A stretch of DNA of 64,000 nucleotides from Micromonospora sp. NBC_01699 (GTDB taxonomy: Bacteria > Actinomycetota > Actinomycetes > Mycobacteriales > Micromonosporaceae): assembly GCF_036250065.1 (NCBI RefSeq), contig NZ_CP109199.1, positions 5,146,001 through 5,210,000 of the forward strand. Reading direction: 5' to 3'. The position numbers and the translations under genes were made by a program. The stretch's first letter is position 1. The number at the start of each line of letters is the position of its first letter. Of this stretch, positions 18,371 to 27,736 are shown one piece after another. The notes beneath the pieces were generated by a model that was not told the origin of the DNA, did no database searches, and saw only the letters and a program-made list of their open reading frames with translations.

Positions 18371-18822
18371 GAAAGGGCCATCACGCAGGCGTAACGTACC
18401 TTTCACGTGGCGGCAATCGACGCGCCCCGCCGAACGAATTTCCTACTGACCTGATCGGGCTATCCCGCGCGCCCGGGTGACGGGCCCCACCCGGGCCGAT
18501 CGACGGCCGACGCCGTCCTCACCGGACGAGCCAACCCGACCCGCCACCGTCTGAACCGGACGTCACGACGACGCGACCGGCCACCGGCGATTTCACCGGC
18601 CGGGTGACCGACTTCGCCCATCAAACGCACCGACAAGGGGGCGCTTTCCTGGCAAGAAGCGCAGATCGGGATCTCCCCCGTCCCGACGTCGACCGGCGGG
18701 GCCCCGAAGATCAATTGCCTGTTGTCACTGGGTAATGGCCACGCGACGATCCGTGGAGACGACCGAGGGTCGGGCTCATCGGCATCGAAAGGGGCGGTTC
18801 TGTAAAGAAAGACTACTCACCC

Positions 18823-19596
18823 GTGCTGCCCGGCCAGGGGAGCACGGACTACGCACGTTACATGCGGACGGACACCCTCCTCGACCCGCAACGCCGGCCG
18901 GAGGAGATGATCCACCGCGACGAGTTGCTGTGGATTCCCGAAGTCGGCGGCGCAGTCGACCCGGGCAGCGACGCCCACGACCTCGTCATGTCGCTCTACG
19001 GCGGAATGAGCAAAGGCGAACGGAACCGGATCAAGATCCGAGTCCGCTCAGCGATGGCCGCCCAGGCCGCCACCGAGGACAGATTCCTCGGCGGCCGACC
19101 CCCGTACGGCTACCGGCTCGCCGACGCCGGACCGCACCCCAACCCGAGCAAGGCAGCCGACGGACGACGACTGCACCGCCTCGAACCCGACCCGCTCACC
19201 GCACCAGTCGTCGCCCGGATCTACCGCGAGTCCCTCGCCGGCTCCGGCATCTACGCCATCGCCGAAGGACTCACCCGCGGCGGCATCCCGTCCCCGTCTG
19301 CGGCCGACCCGCGACGCAACCCCCACCGACACGGCAACGCCTGGGCCAAGAGCGCCGTACGCGTCATCCTGCTAAACCCCCGCTACGCCGGCCGGCAGGT
19401 ATGGAACCGGCAACGCAAAGCCGAGATCCTCATCGACATCGAAGACGTCGCCCTCGGCCACGAAACGAAGATGCGCTGGAACCCCACCCGCGAATGGATC
19501 TACTCCGCCGCACTCGCACCGCATCGACCCCGACGCAGCGTTCGAGGGCGTCCCCGTACCCGGCCTGCGCGCGGAGATCTACCACCGCGACGATGA
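18823..19596 (+). pseudogene. Large serine recombinase remnant, N- and C-terminally truncated
   Basis: The frame aligns well with the middle of the full-length recombinase at 44565-46301, sharing blocks such as GGMSKGERNRIK, GGRPPYGY and SKAADG/AKAADG. It starts at the segment matching the end of the catalytic domain (WIPEVGG against WVPEIGG). The N-terminal part that holds the YGRVS-type catalytic motif is therefore absent and replaced by unrelated residues. Homology stops at RWNPTREWIYS, after which the frame runs into unrelated sequence. The zinc ribbon and coiled coil are lost. It cannot be an active recombinase. It probably marks an old integration or a decayed element. Confidence 0.85.
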
Positions 19597-19841
19597 GAGC
19601 GGACGCACGGCGAGCGTCGGGCGCTATCGGTACGCGGGCCGGAAACTTCTCTTGGCGTGGGGTTATGTCGACGAGGAGCACTGCCGTTCGCACGCCGTAC
19701 GCGCCGACGACGGCTCCTGGCACCCGGCCACCGCCGGCTGCCCCGACGTGCGGGTGGACCGCGAGCGGACGGATGCGGACGCAGCGGTGACGGGCTTCGC
19801 GGTCCGGTCTCCGGACGACCGTTGGGTTGTCGGAGCGAAAC
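19511..19841 (+). pseudogene. Unidentified protein fragment fused to the recombinase remnant
   Basis: A good-quality frame begins right where recombinase homology ends. Its composition is protein-like (for example YRYAGRKLLLAWGYVDEEHC, then GSWHPATAGCPDVRVD and SPDDRWVVGA), but it has no start codon of its own with a binding site and ends at a second junction. I do not recognise the family. It looks like the middle of a gene captured between two breakpoints. Confidence 0.4.
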
Positions 19842-19857
19842 AGCCGGCCACGGCCGT

Positions 19858-20190
19858 GCAGCCACGCCGTGTACCTGGACGGTGTCGCCGACCGCCAGCG
19901 GGCCCGCGAACCGTACCGAGTCGTGTTTGCGGTAGTAGTCGATGGTGAATGCCACGTCCTCGGCTCCGAACGGCTTACCGTCGTGCCACGAGACGTCGGT
20001 ACGCAACGGCAGGGTGAAGACCCTGCTGTCCGGACTGGTGGTCAGCCCGGTCGCCAGCAGCGAGGTGACCTGGTTGCCGGGACCCAGGACCAGCAACGTG
20101 TCGAAGACCAGGGTCAGGAGGTTGTAGCCGGGGTAGCCCGTCGTGTAGGTGCCCCCGTCCGGATAGCTGTCGGCGCTCCACGCATCGGGG
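19858..20190 (-). pseudogene. Fragment of a peptide/nickel ABC transporter substrate-binding protein
   Basis: Reading leftward from about 20190, the minus strand encodes part of a family-5 solute-binding protein. Recognisable pieces are a LLTLVFDTLL-type strand, TLPLRTDVSWHDGKPFGAED and VAFTIDYYRKH. This corresponds to the N-terminal third of such proteins. Homology stops near 19858 and there is no signal peptide, so both ends are missing. It is unrelated in sequence detail to the intact binding protein at 37097-38653. Confidence 0.65.
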
Positions 20191-20626
20191 TGGCACCGCG
20201 CGACAGTGGGCACTGCTGGGCTGGGTGATCGACGCAGACGGGCGGGAGCTGCGTCCTACCGGTAGTCGGTAGCAGCAGTCGAAAGGTTCCCTCGTCGGAT
20301 CGACCTGTCGGTCGGTGCGCCTCCAACAGCCGTCCTTCCGTGTGCGGACCGCGGTCCCGTATCCCGTAATGAGAGCCATCGGCAACGCGCCGGCCACGAT
20401 GATCCCTACCACGCACCCGCCTTTGCCGGGACAGACGGCACGTCAGCGGGAACTGTACGACGCGCCCGTACGACTCACTGGACGAGCGGTTCTCTGCCTG
20501 GTGCCGTGGCGTGAAGCTGGCGCAGGTTGGCCCACGGGCCACTTCCGCCGGCCCAGCGCAGCGGATGAACTGGGTCCGCGTGCAGCGGGCCCGAACGGCG
20601 CCCGGGGACAGCGCCCTGGAGGTGTG

Positions 20627-21253
20627 ATGCGGATAGACATGTTGGTCTTCGACGGTGTGGACGACCTGGATGTGGCCGGGCCGTACGGGACCTGGTCGAT
20701 GGCACGGCGGGCAGGAGCAGCCGTCTCGGTGCGACTGGTCTCGGAGGGTGCGGTGTCAACGGTGACGACAGCCGGCGGCCTGCGCCTCGCGCCCGTGCAG
20801 CGGTGGTCACCGGGGACGGCGGATGTGGTGTTCGTGCCCGGCGGCGGTTTCACATCGGCCCAGCATCCTGGGGTTGCCGTGGAGTTGGCCACCGGCCGGA
20901 TCCCGACGGCGTTGCGGTCGGCCGTACGCCCGGGTCTGGTCCTCGCTTCGGTCTGCACGGGCGCGCTCCTGCTGGCGGCGGCGGGCGTGCTCTCCGGGCG
21001 ACCATGCACGACCCATCACCGGGCGATCGCAGCGCTGACCGAGGCCGGGGGTGAACCGGTGGACGCACGCGTGGTCGACGACGGCGACGTGGTCACGGCC
21101 GGAGGTGTCACGGCCGGCCTGGACCTGGCATTGTGGCTGGTGGAGCGCTTCCACGGCGCCGAGGTCGCCGCCACGGTCGCCCGTGGGCTGGAGTATGAAC
21201 GGCAGGGCCAGGTATGGCAGTCACCGGCTCCGATCTCCGGAGGTGGTGCGTGA
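20627..21253 (+). CDS. DJ-1/PfpI-superfamily protein, isonitrile-hydratase-like
   Basis: This 208-aa cytoplasmic single-domain protein opens with the family strand and helix (LVFDGVDDLDVAGPYGTW). Its nucleophile elbow SVCTGALLLAAAG places the reactive Cys near residue 108, followed by the CTTHH segment. The pattern matches the isonitrile-hydratase/ThiJ branch more than proteases or glyoxalases, but the substrate is unknown. ATG 20627 is preceded by GGAGG. The stop overlaps the ATG of the next gene (TGATG), so it leads a five-gene operon with a FecCD-type importer and an AraC-type regulator of the same superfamily. That context suggests it processes or senses the imported ligand, which is inference. 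Confidence 0.85.
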   Translation: MRIDMLVFDGVDDLDVAGPYGTWSMARRAGAAVSVRLVSEGAVSTVTTAGGLRLAPVQRWSPGTADVVFVPGGGFTSAQHPGVAVELATGRIPTALRSAVRPGLVLASVCTGALLLAAAGVLSGRPCTTHHRAIAALTEAGGEPVDARVVDDGDVVTAGGVTAGLDLALWLVERFHGAEVAATVARGLEYERQGQVWQSPAPISGGGA

Positions 21254-22281
21254 TGCGGCGGGCGCGTCTGATCAGGGTGATGTGCGCTGCGGGGCTGTCG
21301 CTGGCTCTGGTTGCCTGCGGCGGTTCGGACAAGGCGGCCGGACCCGCGTCGGGCGGTGCCACTCCGGTCACGATCAAGGATTGCGCGGGCAACAACGTGA
21401 CCTTTGCGGCGGTGCCGCAGAGGGTGGTTGTCCTCGATGGTTACGCCGCGCAGTCGATGGTCCGGCTGGGTCTGGGCAACCGCATCGTTGGCGTGGGGTT
21501 CACGAAGCCGTTCTCGGTGGAGCAGGGACCGATCCGGTCCGAGTTGTCACGGCTGCCGGTTCTGACGGCTGACAGTGTGCCGCCGACCGAGCTTGTCGCG
21601 GCGAAACGACCCGACCTGGTGCTGACCGCATTCTCCGCGTTCGGTGGCGCGCCGGGTAGCCCGAAGGACGCTGACCTGGCAACGATGAACGCCCTGGGGC
21701 TGGCCGCCTGCATGCCGCGCGCGGCATCCCCCACCGAGGCGGCGGAGCCACTGACCACCCTGGCCCCGACGTACGACTATCTACTGAACATCGGCAAGGT
21801 GTTCCGGGTGGAAGACCGCGCCGAGCAACTCGTCGCCGACCTCAAAGAACGGGAGCAGGCGGTGGTCGCCACGGCCGGCACCGGAACGAAGCCGCGGGTG
21901 CTGATCCTGCCCGACAACCCGGTGGCCGGACAGCCGGTGCCGACCTCCGGCCCGGCGACCATAGCCAACGCCCTGGTCATCGGGGCGGGCGGGGAGAACG
22001 TCTTCGCCGACGCCAGCGGTATGCACAGCCAGGTGTCACCCGAGAAGGTCGCGGAACGCGACCCGCAGGTGATCCTGGTGGTCACCGACTACAGCTTCGC
22101 CAAGGCCAAGGGCGAAGCGCTCGTCGACCAGGTCCGCGCCAACCCGCTGCTGGCGAACACCACCGCAGTGCGCACCCGCCGAGTGCTGTCCACTTCGCAG
22201 TACGTCGCGGCGTTCCCCAGCCCGCTCAACGTTGACGCGCTCAAGCAGATCGCGGCTGCGATGCACGTAGGCGGGTCGTGA
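21253..22281 (+). CDS. Siderophore/cobalamin-type ABC transporter substrate-binding lipoprotein
   Basis: The 342-aa protein has an N-terminal lipoprotein signal (MRRARLIRVM, hydrophobic stretch, LVACGGS) with lipidation predicted at the Cys. The body is a FepB/BtuF-like periplasmic binding fold of class III: a DCAGNNVTF strand, then PQRVVVLDGYAAQSMVRLGL. The protein would sit outside the membrane and feed the permease encoded next. ATG 21253 has a GGAGGTGG site and overlaps the preceding stop by one base; the 3' end overlaps the permease gene by four. The ligand is not predictable from sequence; ferric siderophore, cobalamin or another metal chelate are all possible. Confidence 0.88.
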   Translation: MRRARLIRVMCAAGLSLALVACGGSDKAAGPASGGATPVTIKDCAGNNVTFAAVPQRVVVLDGYAAQSMVRLGLGNRIVGVGFTKPFSVEQGPIRSELSRLPVLTADSVPPTELVAAKRPDLVLTAFSAFGGAPGSPKDADLATMNALGLAACMPRAASPTEAAEPLTTLAPTYDYLLNIGKVFRVEDRAEQLVADLKEREQAVVATAGTGTKPRVLILPDNPVAGQPVPTSGPATIANALVIGAGGENVFADASGMHSQVSPEKVAERDPQVILVVTDYSFAKAKGEALVDQVRANPLLANTTAVRTRRVLSTSQYVAAFPSPLNVDALKQIAAAMHVGGS

Positions 22282-23372
22282 GCACCACAGGTACCTCTGG
22301 GGCAACGGCACCGCGGGGACGCTCCTGGTCGCGAATCCGCACCGGCCCGGTGCCGTACCCGGTAGTACTGGGCGTCCTGTGCACGGCCGTGGTGGTCTCG
22401 GTGGTAACGGCAACCGGGATCGGACCGGTCCGCGTCCCGTCCGGCGACGTGGCCCGGATCCTGCTCCACCATCTCTCCGGCGGCGGCGACACCACATCCA
22501 CGGCCGATCTGATCGTGTGGCGGCTGCGGCTTCCCCGAGTGCTGCTGGGCGCTGTGGTCGGGGCAGGGCTGGCGCTGGCCGGCGCGGTGGTCCAGAGCGT
22601 GGTTCGTAACCCGGTCGCCGACCCGTACCTGCTGGGGTTGTCGTCGGGTGCCTCGGTCGGAGCGGTCCTGGTGATCACCACCGGCATCAGCGTGCTCGGT
22701 GCGGTGACGCTTCCAGCTGCGGCCTTTGCGGGCGCGGCCGGGGCGATGGCCGTGGTCCTGCTGCTGGCCCGCCATCGGGGTCGTCTGCTGCCCTTGCGGC
22801 TGATCCTGGTCGGGGTGGCGTGCGGGCATCTGCTCAGCGGCGTCACCTCGTTCATGCTGACCCGCGCGGAAACGTCGTCGGCCCAGCAACAGATCATTTT
22901 CTGGCTGCTCGGAGCGCTGTCGGGTGCGCACTGGGGGCTGCTCGGGGTGCCGGCAATCATCGTGACGGGGGCTTGCCTGCTGCTGTTGTACCGGGCCAGG
23001 CGGCTCAACGTGCTGGTGCTGGGCGACGAGGCCTCGGCGGCGCTGGGCGTGAACGCCAGCCGGCTGCGCCTCGAGCTGTTGCTGGTGACGACCCTGCTGG
23101 TCGGTACGGTGGTGGCGGTGTCCGGCGGGATCGGGTTCGTCGGTCTCATCGTGGCACATCTGGCCCGGATGCTCGTCGGCGCGGACCATCGGCGGATGCT
23201 GCCGGTAACTGTCGCCCTCGGTGCCTTGTTCCTGGTGTGGGCCGATGTCGCGGCCCGCATGCTGATCGCGCCGACGGAGTTGCCGATCGGCATTCTCACC
23301 GCGTTCCTCGGGGTGCCGTTCTTCCTGCTCGTCATGCACGCCCGAGGTTTGGCTGCGGAAGGTTCGTCGTGA
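22278..23372 (+). CDS. FecCD-family ABC transporter permease
   Basis: The 364-aa polytopic membrane protein has the family hallmarks. These are RLPRVLLGAVVGAGLALAGA at the start of the core, RNPVADPYLLGLSSGASVGA, the ATPase-coupling region around GDEASAALGVNASRLR, and GGIGFVGLIVAHLARMLVG near the C-terminus. It probably forms a homodimer with about ten helices per subunit. The GTG start lies in a GTGA overlap with the binding-protein gene, and its stop overlaps the ATPase gene the same way, so importer subunits should be made in step. Confidence 0.93.
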   Translation: MSTTGTSGATAPRGRSWSRIRTGPVPYPVVLGVLCTAVVVSVVTATGIGPVRVPSGDVARILLHHLSGGGDTTSTADLIVWRLRLPRVLLGAVVGAGLALAGAVVQSVVRNPVADPYLLGLSSGASVGAVLVITTGISVLGAVTLPAAAFAGAAGAMAVVLLLARHRGRLLPLRLILVGVACGHLLSGVTSFMLTRAETSSAQQQIIFWLLGALSGAHWGLLGVPAIIVTGACLLLLYRARRLNVLVLGDEASAALGVNASRLRLELLLVTTLLVGTVVAVSGGIGFVGLIVAHLARMLVGADHRRMLPVTVALGALFLVWADVAARMLIAPTELPIGILTAFLGVPFFLLVMHARGLAAEGSS

Positions 23373-24190
23373 CGCTGAACGTGGAGTCCGTGTCCGTCGC
23401 CCTCGGCGGGACGGTCGTGCTCGACAAGGTTTCCTTGGCCGTGCCGGAGGGCCGGTTCGTGGCCCTGCTCGGTCCGAACGGCAGCGGCAAGTCCACCCTG
23501 CTCCGGACGGTCTACCGGGCCCGGCGGCCCGACTCCGGGCGGGTACTGGTCGACGGCACAGACATCTGGACCGAGTCGGCGACGTGGTCGGCCCGGCACA
23601 CGGGGGTACTCACCCAGGAGCAGCATTCGGGATTCGAGTTCACCGTCTCGGAAACCGTCACAATGGGCCGAACTCCGCACTTACGGGGATTGGACCGTCT
23701 GTCGACGACGGACCATGACGCGGTGAACCGGGCAATCGAGGCGACCGGGCTGGCCGAGTTCGCCGGACGGCGAGTGGGTGAGCTCTCCGGTGGGGAACGG
23801 CAGCGTGTCCTGCTCGCCCGCGCGCTCGCCCAACAACCCCGGATGCTCGTTCTCGACGAGCCAACCAACCACCTCGATATCCGCCACCAACTGGAGATCC
23901 TCGAACTGGTCCGCGGACTCGGCGTCACCGTCGTCGCCGCCCTGCACGGCCTGGACCTCGCCGCCCGGTACGCCGACGCGGTGGTGGTCCTGCATGGTGG
24001 TCGTGTCGTCGCGGCCGGACCTCCATCGACCGTGCTGGCTCCCGACATACTGCACGACGTGTTCGGGGTGGCCGCCGTGGTCGACACGGCGCACGACGGC
24101 TCGCCACGGATCGAGCTGCGCCCGATGTGCGTCTGCCCACAGCGGGCCTGCCTGTGGAGTTGCACGCGAAGGACGATCGATGCCCGGTGA
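23369..24190 (+). CDS. FecE/BtuD-type ABC transporter ATP-binding protein with a Cys-rich tail
   Basis: The 273-aa ATPase contains Walker A LLGPNGSGKSTLL, signature LSGGERQRVLLARAL, Walker B MLVLDEPTNHLD and a switch region with ALHGLDLA. It would power the permease at 22278. The last 25 residues extend past the usual end of this family and contain four cysteines in MCVCPQRACLWSC, a spacing that could bind a metal or form disulfides. This is an unusual feature for a cytoplasmic nucleotide-binding subunit. The tail-coding DNA overlaps the next gene's start by 11 bp, so the tail may partly reflect gene overlap. Confidence 0.92.
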   Translation: MTLNVESVSVALGGTVVLDKVSLAVPEGRFVALLGPNGSGKSTLLRTVYRARRPDSGRVLVDGTDIWTESATWSARHTGVLTQEQHSGFEFTVSETVTMGRTPHLRGLDRLSTTDHDAVNRAIEATGLAEFAGRRVGELSGGERQRVLLARALAQQPRMLVLDEPTNHLDIRHQLEILELVRGLGVTVVAALHGLDLAARYADAVVVLHGGRVVAAGPPSTVLAPDILHDVFGVAAVVDTAHDGSPRIELRPMCVCPQRACLWSCTRRTIDAR

Positions 24191-25256
24191 TCCCCACGTC
24201 ATCGCCGTACTCGCCATCGAGGGCGTCGTCGGTTTCGACCTGGCGATCCCGTGTCAGGTCTTCGGCAGTACCCGGCTGGCCGACGGCGGCTACCCGTACG
24301 AGATCCGGGTGTGCGGTGTTCAGTCGACTGTGAGCGCCAGCGCGTCGGGCACCAACTACTACAAGATCCAGGCGCCGTACGGACTCGAAGCCGCCGCCGA
24401 CGCCGACACGGTCGTGGTGCCCGGCCTGGCAGTTCCTCGCCGGGCTCCGGACACCGTGCTGGAGGTGTTGCGCGCTGCGGCCCAACGCGGGGCACGTACG
24501 GTTTCGATCTGCACAGGTGCCTTCGTCCTCGCCCAAGCGGGACTGCTCGACGGCCGCCGCGCCACCACCCACTGGGCCGCCGCGGCCGAACTGGGCCGCC
24601 GGCACCCCGGCGTCGACGTCGACGCGGCGGCCCTGTTCACCGCCGACGGCCTGGTGTTCACCTCAGCAGGCGTCGCCGCGGGCCTCGACCTGTGCCTACA
24701 CCTCGTGCGTCGCGATCACGGTGCGGCTGTCGCCGCGCGGACTGCCCGTGTGGTGGTCATGGCCCCGAGCCGGGAAGGCGGTCAGGCACAGTTCATCGAC
24801 CACACGCCCGCCGGCACCGAGGGCTCACTCGCCCCGACCCTGGCCTGGCTCACCGAAAACGCGGCCGACGCCCTCACCGTGACCGACATCGCCCGCCATG
24901 CCCGGGTCAGCGTACGCACGCTCACCCGGCGCTTCCGGGAGCAGACCGGCACCACACCGCTCGGTTGGCTACACCACCAACGGCTGCACCTGGCCCGCCG
25001 GCTCCTGGAGACCACCGATCTGTCAGTGACGGCGGTCGCCGAACACAGCGGCCACGGCTCGGTGACGGCGTTGCGGGCCCATTTCCAGCGAGACCTCCAG
25101 ACGAGCCCGGCCAGTTACCGCCGTAGCTTCGGTAGCGCTCCGGTGGCCTCCCTCGAAGGCATTGATCCTCGGCTTCGTGCGACACGTCGCTCAGACAGCC
25201 ACCTCAACCCTTCGCGGGACCCCGAATGGAACCTGCCGAACATGTTGGAGCAATAG
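24180..25256 (+). CDS. GlxA-family transcriptional regulator (DJ-1/PfpI domain plus AraC helix-turn-helix)
   Basis: This is a 358-aa protein. The N-terminal DJ-1-like domain (about 1-190) has the elbow SICTGAFVLAQAG. The C-terminal AraC DNA-binding domain (about 215-325) shows both helix-turn-helix units: LTVTDIARHARVSVRTLTRR and LSVTAVAEHSGHGSVTALRAHF. ATG 24180 follows AAGGA and overlaps the ATPase gene by 11 bp. As the last gene of the importer operon it most likely regulates this operon or its neighbours in response to a small ligand bound by the DJ-1 domain. A 35-residue polar tail follows the helix-turn-helix. Confidence 0.9.
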   Translation: MPGDPHVIAVLAIEGVVGFDLAIPCQVFGSTRLADGGYPYEIRVCGVQSTVSASASGTNYYKIQAPYGLEAAADADTVVVPGLAVPRRAPDTVLEVLRAAAQRGARTVSICTGAFVLAQAGLLDGRRATTHWAAAAELGRRHPGVDVDAAALFTADGLVFTSAGVAAGLDLCLHLVRRDHGAAVAARTARVVVMAPSREGGQAQFIDHTPAGTEGSLAPTLAWLTENAADALTVTDIARHARVSVRTLTRRFREQTGTTPLGWLHHQRLHLARRLLETTDLSVTAVAEHSGHGSVTALRAHFQRDLQTSPASYRRSFGSAPVASLEGIDPRLRATRRSDSHLNPSRDPEWNLPNMLEQ

Positions 25257-25329
25257 GGACCACTGTGTCTGCTGGTTGGATGCCGTACCGCGGTGGCGGT
25301 GGTGCCGCCAGGCGGCGGTGTCCGGATCC

Positions 25330-26028
25330 TCACCGGGTCCAGACTGTGCCGCGCGCCTGGTATTCGAGGGCCTCCTCGACTTGGACCGCGACGTCCGCGT
25401 TCAGCTCGCGCGCGATCAGGTGCAGCGCCAGATCCAGGCCGGATGTGATGCCGGCTGCGGTGACCAGGTCGCCGTCGTCGACGACGCGCGCGTTCTTGAC
25501 GACGCCGCCGCGCGCGGCCAGCTCCCTCTTCGCGACGGTGTGGGTGGTGCAGGGGCGGCCCGTAACCAGGCCGGCCGCGGCAAGGATGATCGCGCCGGTG
25601 CAGAGTGAGGAGATGATGAGCCCCGGACGGCGGGCTTCGGCGAGCGCCTTCGGGAGCGCCCCGTTGTTGATCTCCGCCCAGATACCGGGCTCTCCGGGAC
25701 GACCACCACCGGGCACGATGATCAGGTCCGCTTCCTCGGGCCGCCAGCCGCGATCGACCGTCACGCGAGTGCCGAACGCGGCGGTGATGACACGAGGTCT
25801 GCCGAGCACCGTGTAGCCGGTGTCGATCTCCCTGCTGCTGTACCACCCGGCCAGCGAGAACACCTCCTGCGGCGCGATGAAGTCCTGCTCCTCGACACCG
25901 TCGAACATGACGATACGTACCCGCAAAGGGCCCTTCGTACCGCGCGGCGTTGCCCCGGCCGCCTGCCCACCGATCAGCGTGCCCACACCCGCGACCGCAC
26001 CACCCGTCAACATTGCCCGTCGCCTCAT
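25330..26028 (-). CDS. Tat-exported DJ-1/PfpI-superfamily protein
   Basis: The 232-aa protein begins MRRRAMLTGGAVAGVGTLIG, a twin-arginine-like signal with a hydrophobic core and an AGA-type cleavage region, so export in folded form is likely. The mature domain has IVMFDGVEEQDFIAPQEVFS and the nucleophile elbow SLCTGAIILAAAG followed by CTTHT. The start at 26028 is chosen because GGAGGG lies seven bases upstream; the frame could open earlier, but the signal sequence fixes this one. It converges on the GlxA-type regulator gene and is divergent from the dipeptide-epimerase-like gene across about 300 bp. Secretion of a DJ-1 protein suggests action on an extracellular small molecule, which is inference. 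Confidence 0.82.
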   Translation of the reverse strand: MRRRAMLTGGAVAGVGTLIGGQAAGATPRGTKGPLRVRIVMFDGVEEQDFIAPQEVFSLAGWYSSREIDTGYTVLGRPRVITAAFGTRVTVDRGWRPEEADLIIVPGGGRPGEPGIWAEINNGALPKALAEARRPGLIISSLCTGAIILAAAGLVTGRPCTTHTVAKRELAARGGVVKNARVVDDGDLVTAAGITSGLDLALHLIARELNADVAVQVEEALEYQARGTVWTR

Positions 26029-26326
26029 CGATGATCCCTCCGACAGCGGTTCGTGCCTGAACAGTCGGAGGTGAGGACGGAAAAGTTCCCGATGACATCG
26101 ATGAACATGAGACCGCGTTGATGAGGTCCCGGCTGCGGCGCGGCCCACTCAGGGATCCGCATCGGAACACACCACAGGTTCGTTGCCGTACCGATTGCTC
26201 GCTGGTCGCGGGCACGTCGGCCGGTACCGCGTCCCGGTCCGGACCTCGGGCATCGATCGCGTGATAGTGAGCAGGTCGGATTGGCGGGTATGGATTACTC
26301 GTCCGGGTCGTGACATCCTTGCCCGC

Positions 26327-27397
26327 ATGGAGGTACGCGTTCGTCGTGTGACTTTGCGTCTGCGCACGGTGTTTCGGAGTTCGCGTGTCGCCTATGACTC
26401 GACGGACACCTGTGTCGCGACCGTCGTTCACGGTGGCATCGTCGGCCGGGGTGAGGGGACCCCGGCGTGGGCACACGGCGAAACCGTCGAGGAGGTCCTC
26501 GCGGCGGTCGAGGCGCAGGGCGAGTGGATCCTCGGTTCCGACCTGTCCGATCCCGAGACTGTTCTCGACCGGATCGCGGATTGGGAGGCGCCGGTCGGTG
26601 CCCGGATGGCCCTCGACGGGGCCGTGCACGACTGGCTCGGCCGGTCAGCCGGGGTGCCGACCTGGCAGCTGTTCGGCCTACCTCGCACTCTCACTGAGCC
26701 GACGGGGTACACGATCGGGATCGGCAGCCTGGAGGAAACCCTCACGGCGGTCCAGAACGCTCCCGAGGTGGGCGCGTTCAAGATGAAGGTACGCGGGCCT
26801 GAGGACCTCGATCGCTTGGTGAAGGTCCGGGCAGTAACCGACCGTGCGATCCGCATCGACCCTAACGAGGCGTGGGACTTCGAAACGGCCAGGGATCTGA
26901 CCCCACGGTTGCGTGGCCTTGACATCCAGCTCATCGAGCAGCCCTTCCCCACCGCGTCCGTTGACGCCTATCGCCGCTACCGGGAGCTACCGAACCGGCT
27001 GCCGGTCTTCCTGGACGAGGGCTGCACCGACCTGGCGAGCGTCCACGCCGCGCGTGAGCTTGCCGACGGCGTGGTGGTCAAGCTGGCCAAGTCCGGCGGT
27101 GTCCAGGCGACCCGCCGGGTGATGGAGACCGCCCGGCAGCTCGGCCTGTCGGTGATGCTCAGCTGTAACTGTGAGTCGGAATTGGCGCTCAGCCAGGCGG
27201 CCCTGCTGGCACCGCTCGCCGATCGGATCGACATCGACAGCCAGTTCCTCCTACGCGATCCGCCCTTTCGCGGGCTCGGCCTCAACCGGGGACGGATCGT
27301 CCTCGGAGACGCGCCCGGTCTGGGAGTCGTGTCCACCGAGGACGGCGGTTCGATCCCGGGCACGGACTTCAGCTCGGAGGCGGGATCCCGACGCTGA
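26327..27397 (+). CDS. Enolase-superfamily dipeptide epimerase-like enzyme
   Basis: This 356-aa protein belongs to the muconate-lactonizing subgroup of the enolase superfamily. It has the K-x-K catalytic base motif in GAFKMKV, and metal ligands in IRIDPNEAWDF, LIEQPFP and FLDEGCTD. The opposite-face lysine is in VVKLAKSGG. The C-terminal DIDSQFLLRDPPFRGL resembles the DxD...DP loop typical of L-Ala-D/L-Glu and related dipeptide epimerases. A Mg-dependent 1,1-proton transfer on a dipeptide is the likely reaction; the exact dipeptide cannot be read off. No strong ribosome binding site precedes ATG 26327. Its neighbours (exporter, ATP-grasp ligase, PLP enzyme) fit a small-peptide pathway. Confidence 0.82.
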   Translation: MEVRVRRVTLRLRTVFRSSRVAYDSTDTCVATVVHGGIVGRGEGTPAWAHGETVEEVLAAVEAQGEWILGSDLSDPETVLDRIADWEAPVGARMALDGAVHDWLGRSAGVPTWQLFGLPRTLTEPTGYTIGIGSLEETLTAVQNAPEVGAFKMKVRGPEDLDRLVKVRAVTDRAIRIDPNEAWDFETARDLTPRLRGLDIQLIEQPFPTASVDAYRRYRELPNRLPVFLDEGCTDLASVHAARELADGVVVKLAKSGGVQATRRVMETARQLGLSVMLSCNCESELALSQAALLAPLADRIDIDSQFLLRDPPFRGLGLNRGRIVLGDAPGLGVVSTEDGGSIPGTDFSSEAGSRR

Positions 27398-27736
27398 GAG
27401 TCGGCGCACCATGGCGAAACCATCGAATGGTGCGTTCCTCGCGTGGACGATGCCCGGAGTCGAACGGGTCATCGTGGTGGGGCCCGCGACGGAGTGGAAG
27501 TCCACGGCCCGACACGACGGCCGCACCTGATATGACGATCTCCGGAACTTATCCGAGTGTGACGACGACCATCTCGCTGCCGGCCCGAGCAAGGCGTTGC
27601 CCTATGCGCGGCAGGTGCCGGGGGCAGGCGGTCAACGGACGAGGCAGTTCGAGAGGACCAGAGTGAGCGGGCATTCCGTACGTCAAAGGCCGGCTACGGG
27701 GCCAGCTCGGTCTGGTTCCTGCGGATCGGGCTGCTG
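27398..27736. other. Intergenic region between the epimerase-like gene and the exporter gene
   Basis: I see no convincing long gene here. One possible leader peptide at its 3' end is listed separately. A 39-codon frame at 27412-27530 lacks a convincing ribosome binding site and homology. Confidence 0.5.

Larger units (their letters stand above)
17620..18822. other. 1.2-kb gene-free region upstream of the PKS operon
   Basis: I see no credible coding region on either strand: the open frames here lack family features and ribosome binding sites. It should contain the promoter of the PKS operon, which starts at 17619. A 15-bp tandem repeat and a pair of palindromes are listed separately. Confidence 0.6.

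Noticed and set aside
18735-19790. A 351-codon plus-strand frame overlapping the recombinase remnant
   Set aside because: It is the wrong reading frame: the recombinase homology lies in the neighbouring frame, and this translation is Arg/Pro/Thr-rich noise.
25115-26629. A 504-codon minus-strand frame covering the Tat-exported DJ-1 gene
   Set aside because: The DJ-1 coding sequence is in another frame with signal peptide and binding site; this frame is a shadow.
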